Of a stretch of DNA of 64,000 nt, positions 63,928 through 64,000 are shown piece after piece. The position numbers were made by a program, and so were the translations under genes. Positions within the stretch are counted from its first letter, which is position 1. Every line of letters begins with the position of its first letter. This DNA is from Ferruginibacter sp. (GTDB taxonomy: Bacteria > Bacteroidota > Bacteroidia > Chitinophagales > Chitinophagaceae): assembly GCA_014379905.1 (NCBI GenBank), contig JACMKX010000113.1:1-64000 (forward strand). Reading direction: 5' to 3'. A model generated the notes under the pieces. That model searched no databases. It was not told the origin of the DNA and was given only the letters and a program-made list of their open reading frames with translations.

Positions 63928-64000
63928 GAGAAAACATTGCTGCATTATCCGGGGGATCATTTACTTGTTTCGGTTGTCATTATTATCGTCAGCCTTTACT

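Noticed and set aside
63745..63960. 71-codon minus-strand ORF at the window end
   Set aside because: Overlaps the end of the preceding gene and lacks features; the plus frame at 63808 looks more protein-like.

Overview
This is a 64 kb chromosomal window from a member of the Bacteroidota, most like the Chitinophagaceae. The grounds are type IX secretion (T9SS) C-terminal sorting domains on several secreted proteins, lipoboxes followed by charged residues (SCKKE type), promoters of the TTTG-N19-TAnnTTTG form placed a few bases from start codons with little sign of Shine-Dalgarno sequences, a three-gene sdhCAB set with one cytochrome b subunit, and a class Ia NrdA/NrdB pair. No tRNA, rRNA, CRISPR array or recognisable transposase was seen.

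Layout. 0-5 kb: 3' part of groEL, then a small mobile-looking zone with an HTH gene behind an unusual four-site operator, a gene broken by an in-frame TAG, and a divergent XRE/SymE-like pair; then an SRPBCC protein and a thioredoxin-reductase-like enzyme under a 37-nt palindrome. 5-13.5 kb: a secreted beta-helix protein, a lipoprotein, a YhhN membrane protein, a SPOR/HU-like division-type protein, an FKBP lipoprotein, serine dehydratase, DinB, a WYL regulator and smpB. 13.7-17.9 kb: an AT-rich, decaying accessory island with two zincin-like proteins, three paralogous small secreted proteins and leftover fragments of both kinds, resembling a toxin/immunity cassette array. 18-25 kb: nrdA, nrdB, accD, fba and a BtuF-like binding protein, all on the minus strand. 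25.2-26.9 kb: a gene-free stretch with two diverged copies of a candidate structured non-coding RNA, each with its own intrinsic terminator. 26.9-41.2 kb: cystathionine beta-synthase, a membrane-protein/XRE cassette between direct repeats, small proteins, a TlpA-type thioredoxin, a CtpA protease, a MurNAc/GlcNAc recycling pair (sugar kinase + murQ), a T9SS cargo, a lipid kinase divergent from an App1-type phosphatase, a nonsense pseudogene and an alpha/beta hydrolase. 41.3-43.3 kb: secreted low-complexity protein and a HigB toxin whose HigA antitoxin is broken. 43.4-48.7 kb: the succinate dehydrogenase operon with a glycosyltransferase between sdhA and sdhB. 48.8-63.8 kb: large envelope and secreted proteins (1164-aa outer-membrane protein, M1 peptidase, SGNH hydrolase, tail-fibre-like protein, 1305-aa subtilisin), a CDGSH iron-sulfur protein, an arginase-family enzyme and a putative cell-wall L,D-transpeptidase-like protein lacking a clear start.

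The housekeeping genes (groEL, smpB, nrdAB, accD, fba, sdhCAB) look intact. The most interesting material lies in the accessory gaps: the duplicated RNA element, the zincin cassette array, the four-site operator, the unbalanced HigB/HigA locus and the repeat-flanked membrane/XRE cassette. All family assignments come from reading motifs by eye; no database search was run.
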